From: Saccharina japonica
Lineage: Eukaryota; Sar; Phaeophyceae; Laminariales; Laminariaceae
Direction of reading: 5' to 3'
DNA: 64,000 nt
Assembly: GCA_008828725.1 (NCBI GenBank)
Contig: MEHQ01000176.1
Coordinates: 1-64,000, forward strand
Part shown: in pieces, positions 22,735 through 35,054 of the stretch
How positions within the stretch are numbered: the first letter of the stretch is position 1
Layout of the letters: each line of letters begins with the position of its first letter
Position numbers and translations under genes: made by a program
Notes under the pieces: generated by a model
The model's database searches: none
What the model saw: the letters and a program-made list of their open reading frames with translations, nothing else
Told to the model about the DNA's origin: nothing

Positions 22735-24240
22735 ATGTACGGACGTATTCATGGTCCGGGGATGACACTTGACCCTCCCCGAATAGGGCTGGCTCCGCGA
22801 ACCTCAGCCACCCAGCGATCGTTCGATCAGGCTGGGGTTTCCACACCGTGCCCAGCGGTTCGGGACGGGGGCTCGTTTTTTGCGTCCCCGGGTGGTCGGA
22901 GTTGTAGATATACGGGGTCATTTCCGAATCGGGGAGGGGGACCAATCGTCCCCAGGTGAGAGATTGTGGATTTACGGCGGGATTGCTGATCCGACGATGA
23001 TACTCTGTCGTTCCCGTGTGACTCTGGCCTTGTATACGAGCCCCAGCCAATCAGCAATCGGCCGGTGAGACTGGGGTTTCCACACCATGATCGGCGGTGT
23101 CGATGAGGAGGACCTCTGATTTCGTCTCCGCGTCGTTGGAGTTGTACATGTATAGAGGGATTTCCGATCCGGGGATGGGGCCATATCGTTCCCGGGTGGC
23201 GCTGGCTTTATTTTTGAGCCCCAACCAATCAGCAATCGGTCGATCGGGCGGGGGTTTCCACACCGTGCCGGGCGGTTTCGAGCCGGGGGGTCGTTTTTTT
23301 CGTCGCCAGGTGGTCGGAGTTGTAGAGATATGGAGGCATTGTCAAAACGGGGATGGGAACCAATCGTCCCCGGGCGAAGGATTGTAGATTTATGGCGGGA
23401 TTTCCGATCGGGGGAATATACTCTGTCGTCCCCGTGTAGCTTTGGCTTTGTATACAAGCCCCAGCCAATCAGCGATCGGCCGGTGTGGCTGGGGTTTCCA
23501 CACCGTGGGCGGCGGTGTCGACCCGGGGGACCTTGGATTTGGTCCCCGGCCTGTTGGAATTGTACATGTACGGAGGGATTTCCGATCTGGGGATGGGGCC
23601 GTATCATCCCCGGGTGGCCCTGGTTTTATTTTCGAGCCCCAACGAATCAGCGATCGGTCGGTCCGGTTGGGGTTTCCAGACCGTGCCGGGCGGTTTTGAG
23701 CCGGAGAATAGTTTTCTTCGTCCCTGGCTGGTCGGAGTCGAGAGAGATACGGAGGCATTGCCAAACCGGCGATGGGGACCAATCGTACCCGGGTGAGAAG
23801 TTGTGGATTGAGGGTTGGATTTCCAATCGGTGGAACATATTCTGTCGTCCCCGTGTGGCTCTGGCTTTGTATTCGAGCCCCAGCCAACCAGCGGTCGGCC
23901 GGTGTGGCTGGGGTTTCCACACCGTGCGCGGCCGTGTCGACCCGGGAGATATCTGTTACCGTCCCCGGGCTCTTGGAGTCGTACATGTATGGAGGTATTT
24001 CCGATCTGGGGATGGGTCCTTATCGTCCCCGGGTGGCGCTGGCTTTATCTCGAGCCCCATCCAATCAGCGATCGGCCGGTGGGGCTGGGGTTTCCACACC
24101 GTGCAGGGCGGTTCCGAGCCGGGGAATCGTTTTTTTCGTCCCCGGGTGGTTGGAGTTGTAGAGATACGGAGGGAGTTCGAACCGGGGATGGGGCCCTATC
24201 GTCCCCGGGTGCGGTGGGAGTGAGGGGTTGCCCCGAGGGG
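22735..24240 (+). repeat. Higher-order GC-rich minisatellite (dimer about 418 bp)
   Basis: A conserved core (CCAATCAGCGATCGG followed by GGGGTTTCCACACCGTG) recurs at about 22811, 23042, 23220, 23462, 23638, 23880 and 24056. Spacings alternate between about 177 and 242 bp (first one 231), so the real unit is a dimer of about 418 bp present about 3.5 times. CGTCCCCGGGTGG and GGGGATGGGG also recur in each monomer. The repeat leaves long open frames on both strands (up to 297 codons), which I regard as by-products. The array has no partner on the other side of the centre. Confidence 0.9.
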
Positions 24241-24489
24241 CAACTCCCGCCGCGCGCGCCGCGGGCCCTGATCGGTCGAGGGCGGGCTGGGGGCCCCCCT
24301 CGACCAATGGGCGTCGGGCTCGGAGAACGCAGGGGTGAAATGTAATATGTATTATATTAGTTGTATATATTCAAGCATAGTGCGGGGAGCAGCCAACAGA
24401 GATGCGTTTGGTTCGCTGTGTGCTCGTGCTGGGATTGTCAACAGCCACAGGCTCAGTACAGCAATATCATGGACTTCATCACGCACTAT
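24241..24489. other. Spacer between two tandem arrays
   Basis: GC-rich sequence at 24241-24330 gives way to AT-rich sequence. No gene is seen. Confidence 0.4.
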
Positions 24490-24880
24490 ACACGATACTA
24501 CCAGCATAGTCAACACAGCAGCTACATTGCCATACACAGATAATTACCGATACAACAACACCGAAGACTTATTCGCGCATGGTACATGATACCACCAGCA
24601 TGGTCAGCACAGCAGCTACATTTACCTGACGTTGGAGGTATGTACATTGCAAACAGTCACAGGCAACACAGCAGCTACCTTGCCATGAACAGATAACCGC
24701 AACATCAAATACTTATTTGCGCACGATACATTATCCAGCATAGTCAACACAGCAGCTACACTGCCATAAATATATACTTACCGATACAGCAACATCAAAG
24801 ACATATTCGCGCAGGATACATGATCCTATGATACCAGCATGGTCAGCACAGCAGCTACATTCACCTGACGTTGGAGGTAA
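24490..24880 (+). repeat. Minisatellite with CAACACAGCAGCTACATTGC core
   Basis: Five copies of a core like GTCAACACAGCAGCTACATT sit near 24510, 24605, 24665, 24745 and 24843. Copies alternate between a version followed by ACCTGACGTTGGAGGT and one followed by GCCATA.AGATAA. Unit spacing varies from about 60 to 105 bp. Confidence 0.75.
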
Positions 24881-25714
24881 ACGAGCAGCGCAGTTCCCGT
24901 TGCGCCGCAATCTTTGCTTCCCGTTGCGCCGATACCTTTGCAGCCCTCGCCTCGGTTTGGCCGGCATCCCTTGCTGCAGCCTTTGCTCCTTCCGCAATCC
25001 ACTCAACACATAAATATACGCGGGTCAAAGGCATTGCATCCTCCATAACTGTGACGTTCAACGCGGGTGTTGTTCGTCTTGAGGTCGGTCGGGAACAAAG
25101 CGGCACAAGGTCGGGGATTTCGAGAGGTTCCGCACCACGAGCACCGCCGGGACCGAAAAGGAAAATGGCCGCGCACGCGGACTATGAGATCGCTGTACTA
25201 CTGCAGTCGACGGAGGTCTCATCTGAGTTGCCCTTTCGTGCGGCTCGAGCGTACGGGTTGGTGCCGAAGATTATGCATCCTTGCCATCAGCAGGAGAACC
25301 GCTGCAGCTGTTTGTTATCACCATTACCGAACTATGGCCGACGAGCAGGCCAAGGGACCACGCATACGCTGCGTACGCTGCGTATGGGAGGTGCATACCC
25401 ACCACACTCACCTTTGACGGAGGTCTACGCTGGGGTGATCTCCGGTGCGACTCAAGGGTGCTGTTTTTTCCCAGTGACGTTTTCACCGTACATTATCTGT
25501 TTCTGGAACTCCCTCTTTGAGCCCGTTTTGGGGGGTGTAAAGCGGCGAAAATGGCCTCCGAACCGCCGGTGCTGTCGACCTATACTCACACTCTCGTGTT
25601 GGACTCGGAGAGGCCGACACGTAAAGCCTATCCATGTCAAGAGTTGTTGTCGCAACCTCGAAAAATCGTTGAAACGGTGAACGAACGCAATTCTCCCAAA
25701 GCAAGCAAGCTCGC

Positions 25715-25982
25715 AGACGAGCACACAGAAGCGGAGGGATTCCTGAACAATACGCTGCCACATCCTCATTTCCTCCCTGTTTGACGAAGTCTTCCCATTT
25801 GAGCCATGCGGAACGCCGTAGGATGAACCTTGGTGGAAAAGGCTTGTCTCTGTCTCGGTTACCCATGCTCGTGACCCCGCCGCCAAACGCAACGCCCCAC
25901 CGATTCTTCGAGATTTCAGCAGCATCATGCTTGGAGGGTGAATCACGAGAATCACCAAACATCTTGAATATTCTCAACACAA
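25715..25982 (-). repeat. Inner inverted repeat, left copy, with open frame
   Basis: Reverse complement of 26702-26965 at roughly 75-80 percent identity. On the minus strand a segment is open that reads KWEDFVKQGGNEDVAAY, matched by KWEEFVKQGGNEDVAAY in the right copy. Such agreement over 17 residues suggests former coding sequence. The family is not recognised. A longer minus frame (25483-25989, 168 codons) continues beyond the repeat. Confidence 0.5.
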
Positions 25983-26036
25983 AAATCATTTCCGCTTGAT
26001 GAACACTCCAAGGGCTATCGCCGCTGGAGAATATAT

Positions 26037-26590
26037 GATTGCGTTTTATACCGAGCCTGAGAAATTACAAACCCAACATGGATGGTCATGTCATCGCCGC
26101 ATGTTCCACGCATTGCTCTTCAGCTTTCTTCCCAGCTCGTTTTTCAATGAATGGATGAAACCACCCCGGACGAAGACACTACAATAGTATTGAGCCTCTT
26201 AGCATGAGACATCAAACCAAAACCAAATACATCTTGGCCTCCCACGGTGCCTCCGCCGGGGCCCTGTTGCCAGCCAGAGGGGAGGCGGTTGACCACGCTA
26301 CACTCGGCGATACTAGATTAACAAGAGCACTGTACCCAATTGTGGTTCGAAAAACGAAACGGCGTCCCCGGACCAATGATCCTTTCTGCGTCCGCTTTGG
26401 CTCACAGTTGCGTCACCCCCTCGCGTATTCGATTGCCGGGATCCGTGGCCGTGGAGCTTCTCGATGCACCCATACATTCCCAGTGACCCTTTTTCATACT
26501 CGATACCGACTCTAACGAAGATTCAGGCTCTTTGGCAGCGCCTGTGTGTCGTCATGTGTTTGAGTTAACCTCATCGGAGAGCTGTGTTGT
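26037..26590 (-). repeat. Dispersed repeat R1, copy 2
   Basis: Inverted relative to copy 1 at 20035-20543. It lies exactly between the two inner inverted repeats, so the centre of the whole locus is itself a small palindrome with R1 as loop. Confidence 0.6.
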
Positions 26591-26701
26591 AATTCTGCAG
26601 GGGCGTACCCCTTCGAGTGTTCATCGAGCGAAACATGATTTCAAATATTATTTTTTTCTATTATTATTAAATCTTTTTGCGTTGAGAATTTTCAACATGT
26701 G

Positions 26702-26965
26702 TTTGCGTTGAGAATTTTCAAGATGCTTTGTAAAGCTCGTGATTCACCCACCAAGCATGCCAATCAGCGAGGAGTTGCGTTTGGCGGCGGGGTCGCGAGC
26801 AGAGGTAGCCGAGACAGAGGCAAGCCTTCTCAACCAAGGCTCATCTTCCGGCGTTGTGCGTGTCTTAAAATGGGAAGAATTCGTCAAACAGGGAGGAAAC
26901 GAGGATGTGGCGGCGTATGCTTGCGCTAATCTCTCCGCTTCTGTGTATTCGTCTGCGAGCATGCT
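26702..26965 (+). repeat. Inner inverted repeat, right copy
   Basis: Partner of 25715-25982. It is preceded by a doubled 23-bp motif GTTTGCGTTGAGAATTTTCA at 26676-26724. It encodes the matching KWEEFVKQGGNEDVAAY segment on the plus strand. Confidence 0.6.
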
Positions 26966-27790
26966 GCTTTCTTCGAGCTCCCATTGTTGTTGTGGGCGGA
27001 CGAGCAGCAAGGGCACCACGGGCAGGGTGAGAGGGGGCAGCGGGGTGCACCGGTAGGCAACAACACGTTACACAGTCTGTCAGGCGGGGTAAAGCTTAAG
27101 CTAGGAGTGCCAGGGTGAGAGGGGACAACGGCGAGCAACGGCACATATCTCAGGTACGAGTTGGTGGTATTGATGCAAACTACTGCTGTCTGCTGGGGTG
27201 AAAATGTCTGCTGTGTGTAGTCTGTGCTATTCAACAGGTACAGTAGTGTTGTCTGCATGTTCCGTACTAGCGCACGGAGGCGAAGTTAGCAGCGACCACA
27301 TCCGACCATCAGCAGGAACAGCAGTAGTGTGGTCTGCATGCTCCGTACTAGCGACGAAACTATTACGGGGGACCATAGTAAATATGACCGACGGTACACA
27401 CAAAAATCTATACATTTAGTTATTTTTACTACCAATATTTGGTCCTGTTAACTGTGGTGCCCGTAATAGCAGCGAGCCCCTCCGACCATCGACATGCATA
27501 TTATTACACACAATTACAAGTTAGAGCTAAGCATTTGTGATCAACGAGGAACGAAACTCCGTATGTTCGCCCAATCTCTCCGCTTCTGTGTGTTCGTGGA
27601 GAGCATGCAGCTTGCTTTGAGCTCACACTGTTGTGGGCGGCCGAGGAGTACGGTTATCACGGGCAGGGTTAGAGGGGGCCGCGGGGAGCAACGGTACGCC
27701 ACAACGCGTTACAGAGTCTGCCAGGCAGGGTGAAGCTTGAGCTAGGAGCGCCAGGGTGAGAGGGGACAACAGCAAGAAACGACACAGACC
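26920..27790 (+). repeat. Direct duplication, spacing about 640 bp
   Basis: The segment at 26920-27160 (CTCTCCGCTTCTGTGT.., TTGTGGGCGG.., GAGCGCCAGGGTGAGAGGGG-like) recurs at 27565-27790. A 109-bp MITE and a doubled motif GGTCTGCATGYTCCGTACTA (27252 and 27331) lie between them. Confidence 0.7.
27361..27468 (+). mobile_element. 109-bp MITE, copy a
   Basis: TATTACGGGGGACCATAGTA begins the element and CCGTAATA ends it, in inverted orientation. Copies b (51964-52072) and c (52111-52219) have the same length and the same core CTACGGTGCATACAAAAA. Terminal TA could be the target duplication, as in Tc1/mariner derivatives, but this is inference. It has no coding capacity. Confidence 0.75.
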
Positions 27791-27847
27791 TCAGGTATTG
27801 CCGAAGCAGAAGTTATTTGCTTTCCCGAAGTTCTCGGCTTCCTTTCT

Positions 27848-29330
27848 TCAGTACGATGCAGGATACAGAGCGGCAGGCGGGTATAATACTGTCAATTGTA
27901 TGTACGTACAGCATTACGTATTTCGCTGCATGCATTGCACCATGAATATATACCGTCCCCCATCTGGCACAGTTCGGCGTACTGCTGTGTTGCTGTAGCA
28001 CATGTTGGGTATGTGGGTGGATGAATGGGTGGGTGGGTGGGTTGGTGGGTAGGTTCGTGGGTGGGTGGTTTTTGTTGTCGTTGCTGTTGCTGTATGTAGT
28101 TGTTGTCGATCTGTTGTATGTTACACCATACTACTGCTCTTTCGTTGTACTATGCATCACACATAATCACGAAAAAGGCACCAATCACACCCGTACCAGG
28201 CAGAGTGAGCCGTGTTGCTGTGCTTTTTCTTCCTCCCGAACATAGAGCTTCGTTGTCCTGGAGCATGGCGCTCTAATTATCTACCATGCATTTGCAAGTC
28301 GCCTGCCCTTTTTTGTTTTTTTTACTTTTTGTTGTGTACGACTGCTGCTGCTGTCGTCGTGGTAAGTGCTTTGCCACATATCACATACAGCAGTACCGCC
28401 CCCGCGCATAAGAAAGGAAGTCACAAGAAAGTCAGCATGAACAATTTGAAAATTAAATAAAGCTCTCACAGCCTGGTCAGTGCATAAGCTTTAGGAAAGT
28501 GACCCCTTCCGGTTGCTGGTCTGGGCCCAAGGCACTATTCATTGTGCTTCACTACTGTAGGACAAAGGTCTTCTCGGGGACCAAAATTAAAAAGCGCAAC
28601 ATAAGAAAGTGGGCTTTCGCGCGAGCTCAGAATAAGAACACCACCCTGGGCCCGATTTCAGGTTTCTTGTGAGAGGGCCGGTACTGTACGTACCAGTGCT
28701 CCTTCCTGCAGTACGATACAGGATACAGAGCGGTAGGCGGGTATAATACGTTCAGCTTTGCGTATATACGTACAGCCGTACGTACTTTGCTGCATGGATT
28801 GCACCATGAATCTTTACCGGCCCCCCTCTCGGGCAGTTCGGCGTACTGCTGTGCTGCTGTAGCACATGTTATGCGCGTGCGTGGGTGAACGGGTCGTTGG
28901 GTGTGTGGATGGGTGCGTGGGTGGGTTGTTTTTGTACGTTGCTGTTGCTGTATGTAGTTGTTGTCGATCTGTTGTTTCTCACACCATACTACGAGTACTA
29001 CTCTTTTGTTGTACTATCCATCCCACATAATCACGGAAAAGGCACGAATCACACCCACACCAGGCAGCGTGAGCCGTATTGCTTTGTTGTCCTGGAGCAT
29101 GGCGCTCTATCTATCTACTATGCATTTTCAGTCGCCTGTACTTTTTTTACTGGCGTTTACTTTTTGTGGTGTACGAGCTATCATCGTCGTAAGATGCTTC
29201 GCCACATGCAACATACCAGTACTCCTTCCTGCAGTACGATACATAGAGGTAGGCGGGTATAATACGTTCAGTTGTACGTACAGCAGTATACGTATTTCGC
29301 TGCATGCATTGCACCAAGAATCTCTTAGAT
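27848..29330 (+). repeat. Large tandem repeat, two and a part units
   Basis: Units begin GCAGTACGATRCAGGATACA at 27848, 28708 and (truncated) 29231. Unit 1 is about 860 bp because it holds an extra ~250 bp (28440-28690); unit 2 is about 520 bp. Each contains a GGGTGGGTGGGT-type stretch and a CTGCTGTTGCTGTATGTAGT segment. No gene is supported inside. Confidence 0.8.
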
Positions 29331-29439
29331 TTTCAAGTCGGTCCTTGCACCACATCGTGGACCTCTTGAAATTAGTGTAGAAAGCACAGCCTGGATCCGA
29401 TTTCCTGTTTCTTATTAGATGTCGTGTACTGGCTGTACA

Positions 29440-30330
29440 CAGCCACTGCAAAATATTTTGACGTGCCGTACGGAAACACAACTTCACGGAATGTAGCAGA
29501 GCCACAACATTTACAGCGACACGCTTATCTAGGGTCAGCGGCGGACCGGTGTGGGACCACTGCCATGCGTCTGCTGCTTGCCCAATGCTTGGTACTGTAA
29601 TTGTTGGGTTGTTTCCGTCCACCGGTACTCTTACTTTATACTCGTAACGGTTTCCAAGCACAGGTCTGACTTTTTGCTCCTATGATTTGTGCACCGTTTT
29701 GTTACATTGTTCACTTTCCGTGCCGCCCTAAGTTTGTTTCAGGACCCTCCAATCTGCTTCATAGACCCGGTCGTCTCCGGTACTTTTGGCTGCGAACATC
29801 TACGAAACCATCCTCCCTCGACTTCGTGGTTTCTTGAGCCCTCGTTTGGCGTCGCGTCTACTTTTGTCTTACATTTTAATACTCTGGACGCTGTATTTTT
29901 TTTGTAAGATGGGAGCATAAGTTTGTGTTATGGGGGTACAGTAGTAAATGGATGGCGAGATTTCACGATCGAGTATAGCTGTTGTTGCTGCATGCTTTCA
30001 GGTTATGTTTAGTACATGTGGGTGATTGCTTGAAGAATTATGTTTGCCGCGGATATTTCGTCTGTTCCTTCCTTTTGTTTTGGCAAGTTACACCAAGTCT
30101 CTTCGGGCCCGTGGGTTACTTTGGGGGGGTGCTGTGGCGTCTGGGGACCTTCCATTTGCATACCCAAGGTTTAGTGCTGATACGTAGGCGTGCATGTTCT
30201 TGCGTAAACCGCAAAATGTAACCGATATTGGGAACCTCGCCGACCATGACCAGGCTTAATGATATTCTCTTTCCCTCTCTGTTGTTTATGTGGGCCTATC
30301 CACCGTGCCAGGTGTTACAGCAGTGCTGCC
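29440..30330 (+). pseudogene. Unknown gene remnant, right-arm copy
   Basis: Plus-strand partner of 20909-21910. After TTTGTTTCAG at 29741 it reads GACCCTCC.. encoding DPPICFIDPVVSGTFGCEHL; near 30160-30220 it encodes LHTQG..L and VNRKM, then stops. It is shorter than the left-arm copy in the first exon. Function is unknown and it is probably decayed. Confidence 0.3.
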
Positions 30331-31620
30331 TGATTTGTATGATTTTGCTCGGCTCACTCATGATTCCGGGTGGGAGCCACGCAATCTGCATGCTCTACGT
30401 ACAGCAGTATGATAGTCGTAGTGTAAATAGTAGGACCTGCTCCTTTCCGTTAACGATATTCTTGCTCGCGGAAGCGTACATTCATACCATTCGTGACTTT
30501 CCCCCGTATTTCAGTAAATACAAAGAGTCGACCCTGGAGACAAGCAACGCTATTGATACTCATTCGATTGCGATACTAACACAATATGATACGACAAAAA
30601 GTTCACAAGGGGCGATACTACACCAGGTGTTGTGCAAGGGCTTGAACTAGGTATAACGAGTCGTGCCAACCACCCAGCGAAGCAACAGTGTGTACAGCGA
30701 GGCGAAAACACAAGGACTCAAGAAGCTATATGAAGTGAAAAATATCCGCGATTCAGGAGGAAAGCAAAATGTGCGATATTCGACTTGATTATAAAAAGCG
30801 CAATATTGGTATCGTCGTCGTGTTCGTCTGTCGGCCAGAGCAAGCACCGTAATCCTGGACACGACCCTGGATGCGAAACTTGTTGGCAGCAATACTCTCA
30901 TCTGGCATACAGCGTGCAGACGAACCAAAATAGTAGTACACGACGACAGTGAATAGCAAACTCGAGACGTATACTAATCCAGCTCCACTGGTGCAGTGTC
31001 GTTATTGCTATATGCCGTGGCACCAACAATATCAACGGAAACAAGCGATGTGCTTTCCAGCACGACACACGGCAGAACCGCAGCGACACTGCAGCGCACC
31101 GCATACCGAAACGTAGAAAGCAGCTTTCCTGTAAGGGGCTGCTTGATACCATTGCCAGGATATGGGCGAGAACGACATAGTAAAAGTGCATTTACAGCCC
31201 ATACGGGTACCGTATACCGTATCGAAAGCACTGAGTGGTCGTGTGGTTAGATATCGGTAGGCCACCACACTTTCGTCGATGTGTTGTCTCGCCCCCTGCG
31301 TCCTTGTTTAGAGTATCCGCAAACCAAAGTATGCCTGCATGAATTGCTGTGGTGACTCGTCCCTTTCGGGTACGTGGCATGACGTTTTGTGTGGTAAATA
31401 CAAGACTGTTTGAAGCAGGATCGTTATATCGTGGACTCCCCACTTCTCTACACACATGCGCGAGCCAAATTGTTGGCCCCAGACATGAAATATGTGCATG
31501 GCCTTTTCCTGAGTATCACAGGCTCTATACACACAAATCGCGTACCTTTGTGCGACAGATTTTGCAATACATACTGATACACGTGCCTAGTTTCATTACG
31601 TCACTAACTGGCCACTGTAA
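30331..31620 (-). other. Right-arm sequence without supported gene
   Basis: Aligns with 13560-14136 and 19728-20940 of the left arm. The open frame at 30974-31231 (-) shares QPLTGKL.STFR with the left arm. The comparable empty site of the Copia insertion lies near 30885-30895. Confidence 0.4.
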
Positions 31621-31931
31621 GCAAAACCGCCTCGTCGATGCGGCGCACGGTACCGGATAACTCAACCCGATAATCCTATTGTCACACACTACATCTCCAT
31701 GGCCCAATACCAAATACCGCTGTATTGCAAACAGCCTCCCTACCTGGTGCGATATACGACACACGTCGCGAAAGTAAGCAAAACCGCCTCGTCGATGCGG
31801 CGCACGGTACCGGATAACTCAACCCGATAATCCTATTGTCACACACTACATCTCCATGGCCCAATACCAAATACCGCTGTATTGCAAACAGCCTCCCTAC
31901 CTGGTGCGATATACGACACACGTCGCGAACC
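31621..31931 (+). repeat. 157-bp perfect tandem duplication
   Basis: The unit starting GCAAAACCGCCTCGTCGATG at 31621 repeats at 31778 with no difference I can see over about 153 bp. The left arm has one copy (about 13250-13400). This is a recent event or an assembly artefact. Confidence 0.9.
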
Positions 31932-32584
31932 GAACACTTGAAACAAAATTCAACGTAAAACCGAACGTGCCAAAATCCGTTTTTGATAAGTGCCCGAGGG
32001 CAAAAAAAGTAAAACCCTTCTACGAGTTCTCTCAATGTCAATTTCAGTGCAGACCTCCTCAATAGATGTTTTAATGCACACGAGCCAGTGGATACAGAAA
32101 GGCACAATTCCAACAAACGAGAGCTTGCTGGTAAAACCTTCCAAACAAATATGTAGCACCGTCTTCACATGTATACGTACTACCTACTGCCCGATAACAT
32201 CGGCATCCATGTTGTTTTTACTATGTACAAGCATAACAAAAGCACGCTCCTGATTGGCAATCTCCCAGATCCATTTTAAAGCAGCCCCCCTACAAAATAG
32301 TCGCCACGGGAGTGAGCAATTGTTAAAAAACTTGTACATCTAAATATGTATTCAAGACATGTACTCCAAGATTGATTGGTTTCCATGTACGTTTTGCGTA
32401 AATATCCAGAAACCAAATTGTTCGACATCAATAATCGAGACTATCAGCATTCCTGATCGGCGTACTAACCGTGCTCGACGCCAGGGTATCTCCCAACCCT
32501 TTCGCCAATTATCTTACATCTTCCCCATTCCAGCCAACCAAACACTTCAAAATACCCAGAAGCATAATACCCATTTACTAAAAG

Positions 32585-33880
32585 ATGCAACGGTTTGATG
32601 AAGACTTCGATATTTTGGATATGCAGTCTGCGCGTGGACAGCCTCCAACTCCTTCATGGAAACACGCTGCCCAAGACCGTGATGACGAACATCAATGTGT
32701 TTCCTGTTGACAGAGTAGTCTTCCGAAAATGACATATCCAATCCTTATCCAATGTACAATCATCGACCTGCTCCAGTCTCGGAAGCAGACAAAAAATAAC
32801 TAGAGCTCTACCACCAATCAGAAACAACGCCAGATGAGCTGACAAAGTGTTGCAGAACACCTATTCGCAGGAGGTGCTACGACCCACCCAGTATGTGCCC
32901 TGATTATGTACGCTCTAAACTTGAGTTAACACGATGGTACCATCAGCCTTCCAGATACCATCCCCCCTAGAGCCGTCGAGGTGAGTCACGACCATAATGC
33001 TCACGAAGTTGTCTGGGCGTGTCGGCACCCCCAAGATGGCCCCCGCCACATGCATTGTAACGTTTTGTGTATATATATTACAAAGGGTGTGTTGGCTCCG
33101 GTCGCTGACGACGCTGTGAAACACGCAAACCACTGCGCGAGCTAGACAACCAGCGTACGGTTTCCGCACGGTGATCATGACTGGTTGTCAAGCTAAATGT
33201 TTCTTGCAGGGTGGACAGCCTTAACCCCGCACAAGGAGAATGTGATCGTACATATCAAGTTCGTGTACCATGCACCAGGTATATCTCATGACAACCGCGA
33301 TGCAGCTGCATACTACACCCATTTCCTGTCTCTGGAACTGGTCTCCCTCCAATACATTGAATAATTCACAGTTGCCACCAGATCCAAGAATGTCCATCTC
33401 ACAAGCTGTTCTTAATAGGGTGCACCTCATCCGTAGTAGTTCCCGTTGCTGTCGTGACATCACTGATGTACACTCAATTACACCACGGCAACGGTATTCG
33501 GCGTGATGTATGGGTACTAGTCACCACTACCGTTGTTTCCACTCGCCAGTACGGGGGCCGCACACCCCGCCATGGAGCGAATAGGGGTCGAAGGAGCCTA
33601 GGTGGACCCTGGAAAAACGTTTAAGGGGGACGCAAACACGGCGCCGGCGAGCGGTGTCACAATATGTAATTAAAAGGGAAGCACCGTCAACAAATGTGGA
33701 GTGGGTGGGTCTAATTTGATAAACTCTGTCTGTTCTTTTCGTCGTCTTTGTTTGTCGCCAAATCGTCTCGGTTGGGAAGTATAGTGCTCTACACGTGCTA
33801 GCGCGGTCATCAAACTGAACAAGTTCTCCCAGCCCACGATCGACCAAACGCCGTGCCTGTATAGCATACCTTGTCACGTA
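32585..33880 (+). pseudogene. Unknown gene fragments, right-arm copy
   Basis: Plus-strand partner of 11329-12650. In order: a segment encoding VDSLQLLHGNTLPKTVMTN (about 32640-32700), a short one ending at a GTGAGT donor (32940-32989), a segment after TTTCTTGCAG (33210 on) encoding TPHKENVIVHIKFVYHAPGI, and one encoding GVEGA.VDPG and FKGDANTAPA (33590-33650). Frame agreement with the left arm suggests an ancient gene. Stops interrupt parts of this copy. Confidence 0.35.
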
Positions 33881-35054
33881 TGATGCCTTTGCCCTGTTCT
33901 TACAACACGGAATTTGGTTGACTCCATGAAACTCCTGTTTTGTTTGTTTTAGGTTATTTTCCCCAGCGTCTTGTCGCTTACAATATTGTCAGGTATTTTC
34001 AAAGAACCTATATACAGTCTGAAAGTCGTACACGGACGCATCTACCCACGATATACATCGGCGCCGTACGGCGCACTGTGAGCTTGGTCCAAATGCCGTG
34101 AAATCGCAGCCATTAGTAAGCTGAATGGTGCCGCTTTGGTCTACACGGGGGCTCATATACGAATCGCACACCTTGAACCTTTCGCGCACTACACACGAGA
34201 CGCGATGACAACGGTTCCAATCGTTTACACTGAACAGTGTAACGTGCTGCCCCCTCTGCGACTGATACCACTGTTTGCTAGGACTCATGGAGGATGGACT
34301 TATGTTGCCACATATCGGCTCCAAAACAAAGACGTTACAATTACAACAATTTATATACTCGTTGGCGATTTTCAGGGAAAGCCGTAATAGGCATGTCGGG
34401 TATACATAACTAGCCAAACATGAAAACTCAACAGCGGAGATGGTAAGCCTTGTATCATTACAGCTGTGCACTGCGCACTGTATTCAACAAGTGGGGGTGG
34501 TATTATGCCCTCCGATGAAGTGATTATGATGTTGATTGCGGCGAGTGCGCATCGCACGTTATTCCTTATAGTTCACACGTAGGGCGTCGAAGTGTACTGC
34601 ACAATTGTTCGGTTTGGTTGTTCCTTGGGAAAAAGAGTGTTTTTTATCACTGTGAGGATTTGGGAGCTGATGTGCTGGTGTGAATGGGTAGCGAGAACCT
34701 GAGCGTGTAACACCCTCACCCGCTTCTCTTCGTCTTGATGACGTCGAATAATAATAATGAGTGTACGACTTATCGCTGCAACCACTCGACTTCCAACATA
34801 TACTGCGTCAGCCTCTCACTCACCACATTTCAAATTTGCTGTTAGTTAAACGCTCGGTCGAAATTCCTCTAGCTCAGTTACGGTAAACCTGGGCACACTA
34901 GTTGCAGTCTAAAGAAAACCCTTTTTTACCAGTCCGTAAGTACCACAACCGGTTGAAAACCACTAGACTGTGCCACAGCACGTAGATATACTACGATTAC
35001 AGCCTACAGACTTCACATTACCTACCTCTCACAATCGTCGCTGTCTTACCCGCC
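33881..35054 (-). other. No recognisable gene
   Basis: Right-arm sequence pairing with about 9977-11320. It lies downstream of Cys-rich gene 2. I find no supported coding region. Confidence 0.4.

Noticed and set aside
23330-24223. 297-codon open frame (and minus frames of 198-211 codons)
   Set aside because: Lies wholly in the minisatellite; the translated product merely repeats the array and both strands are open.
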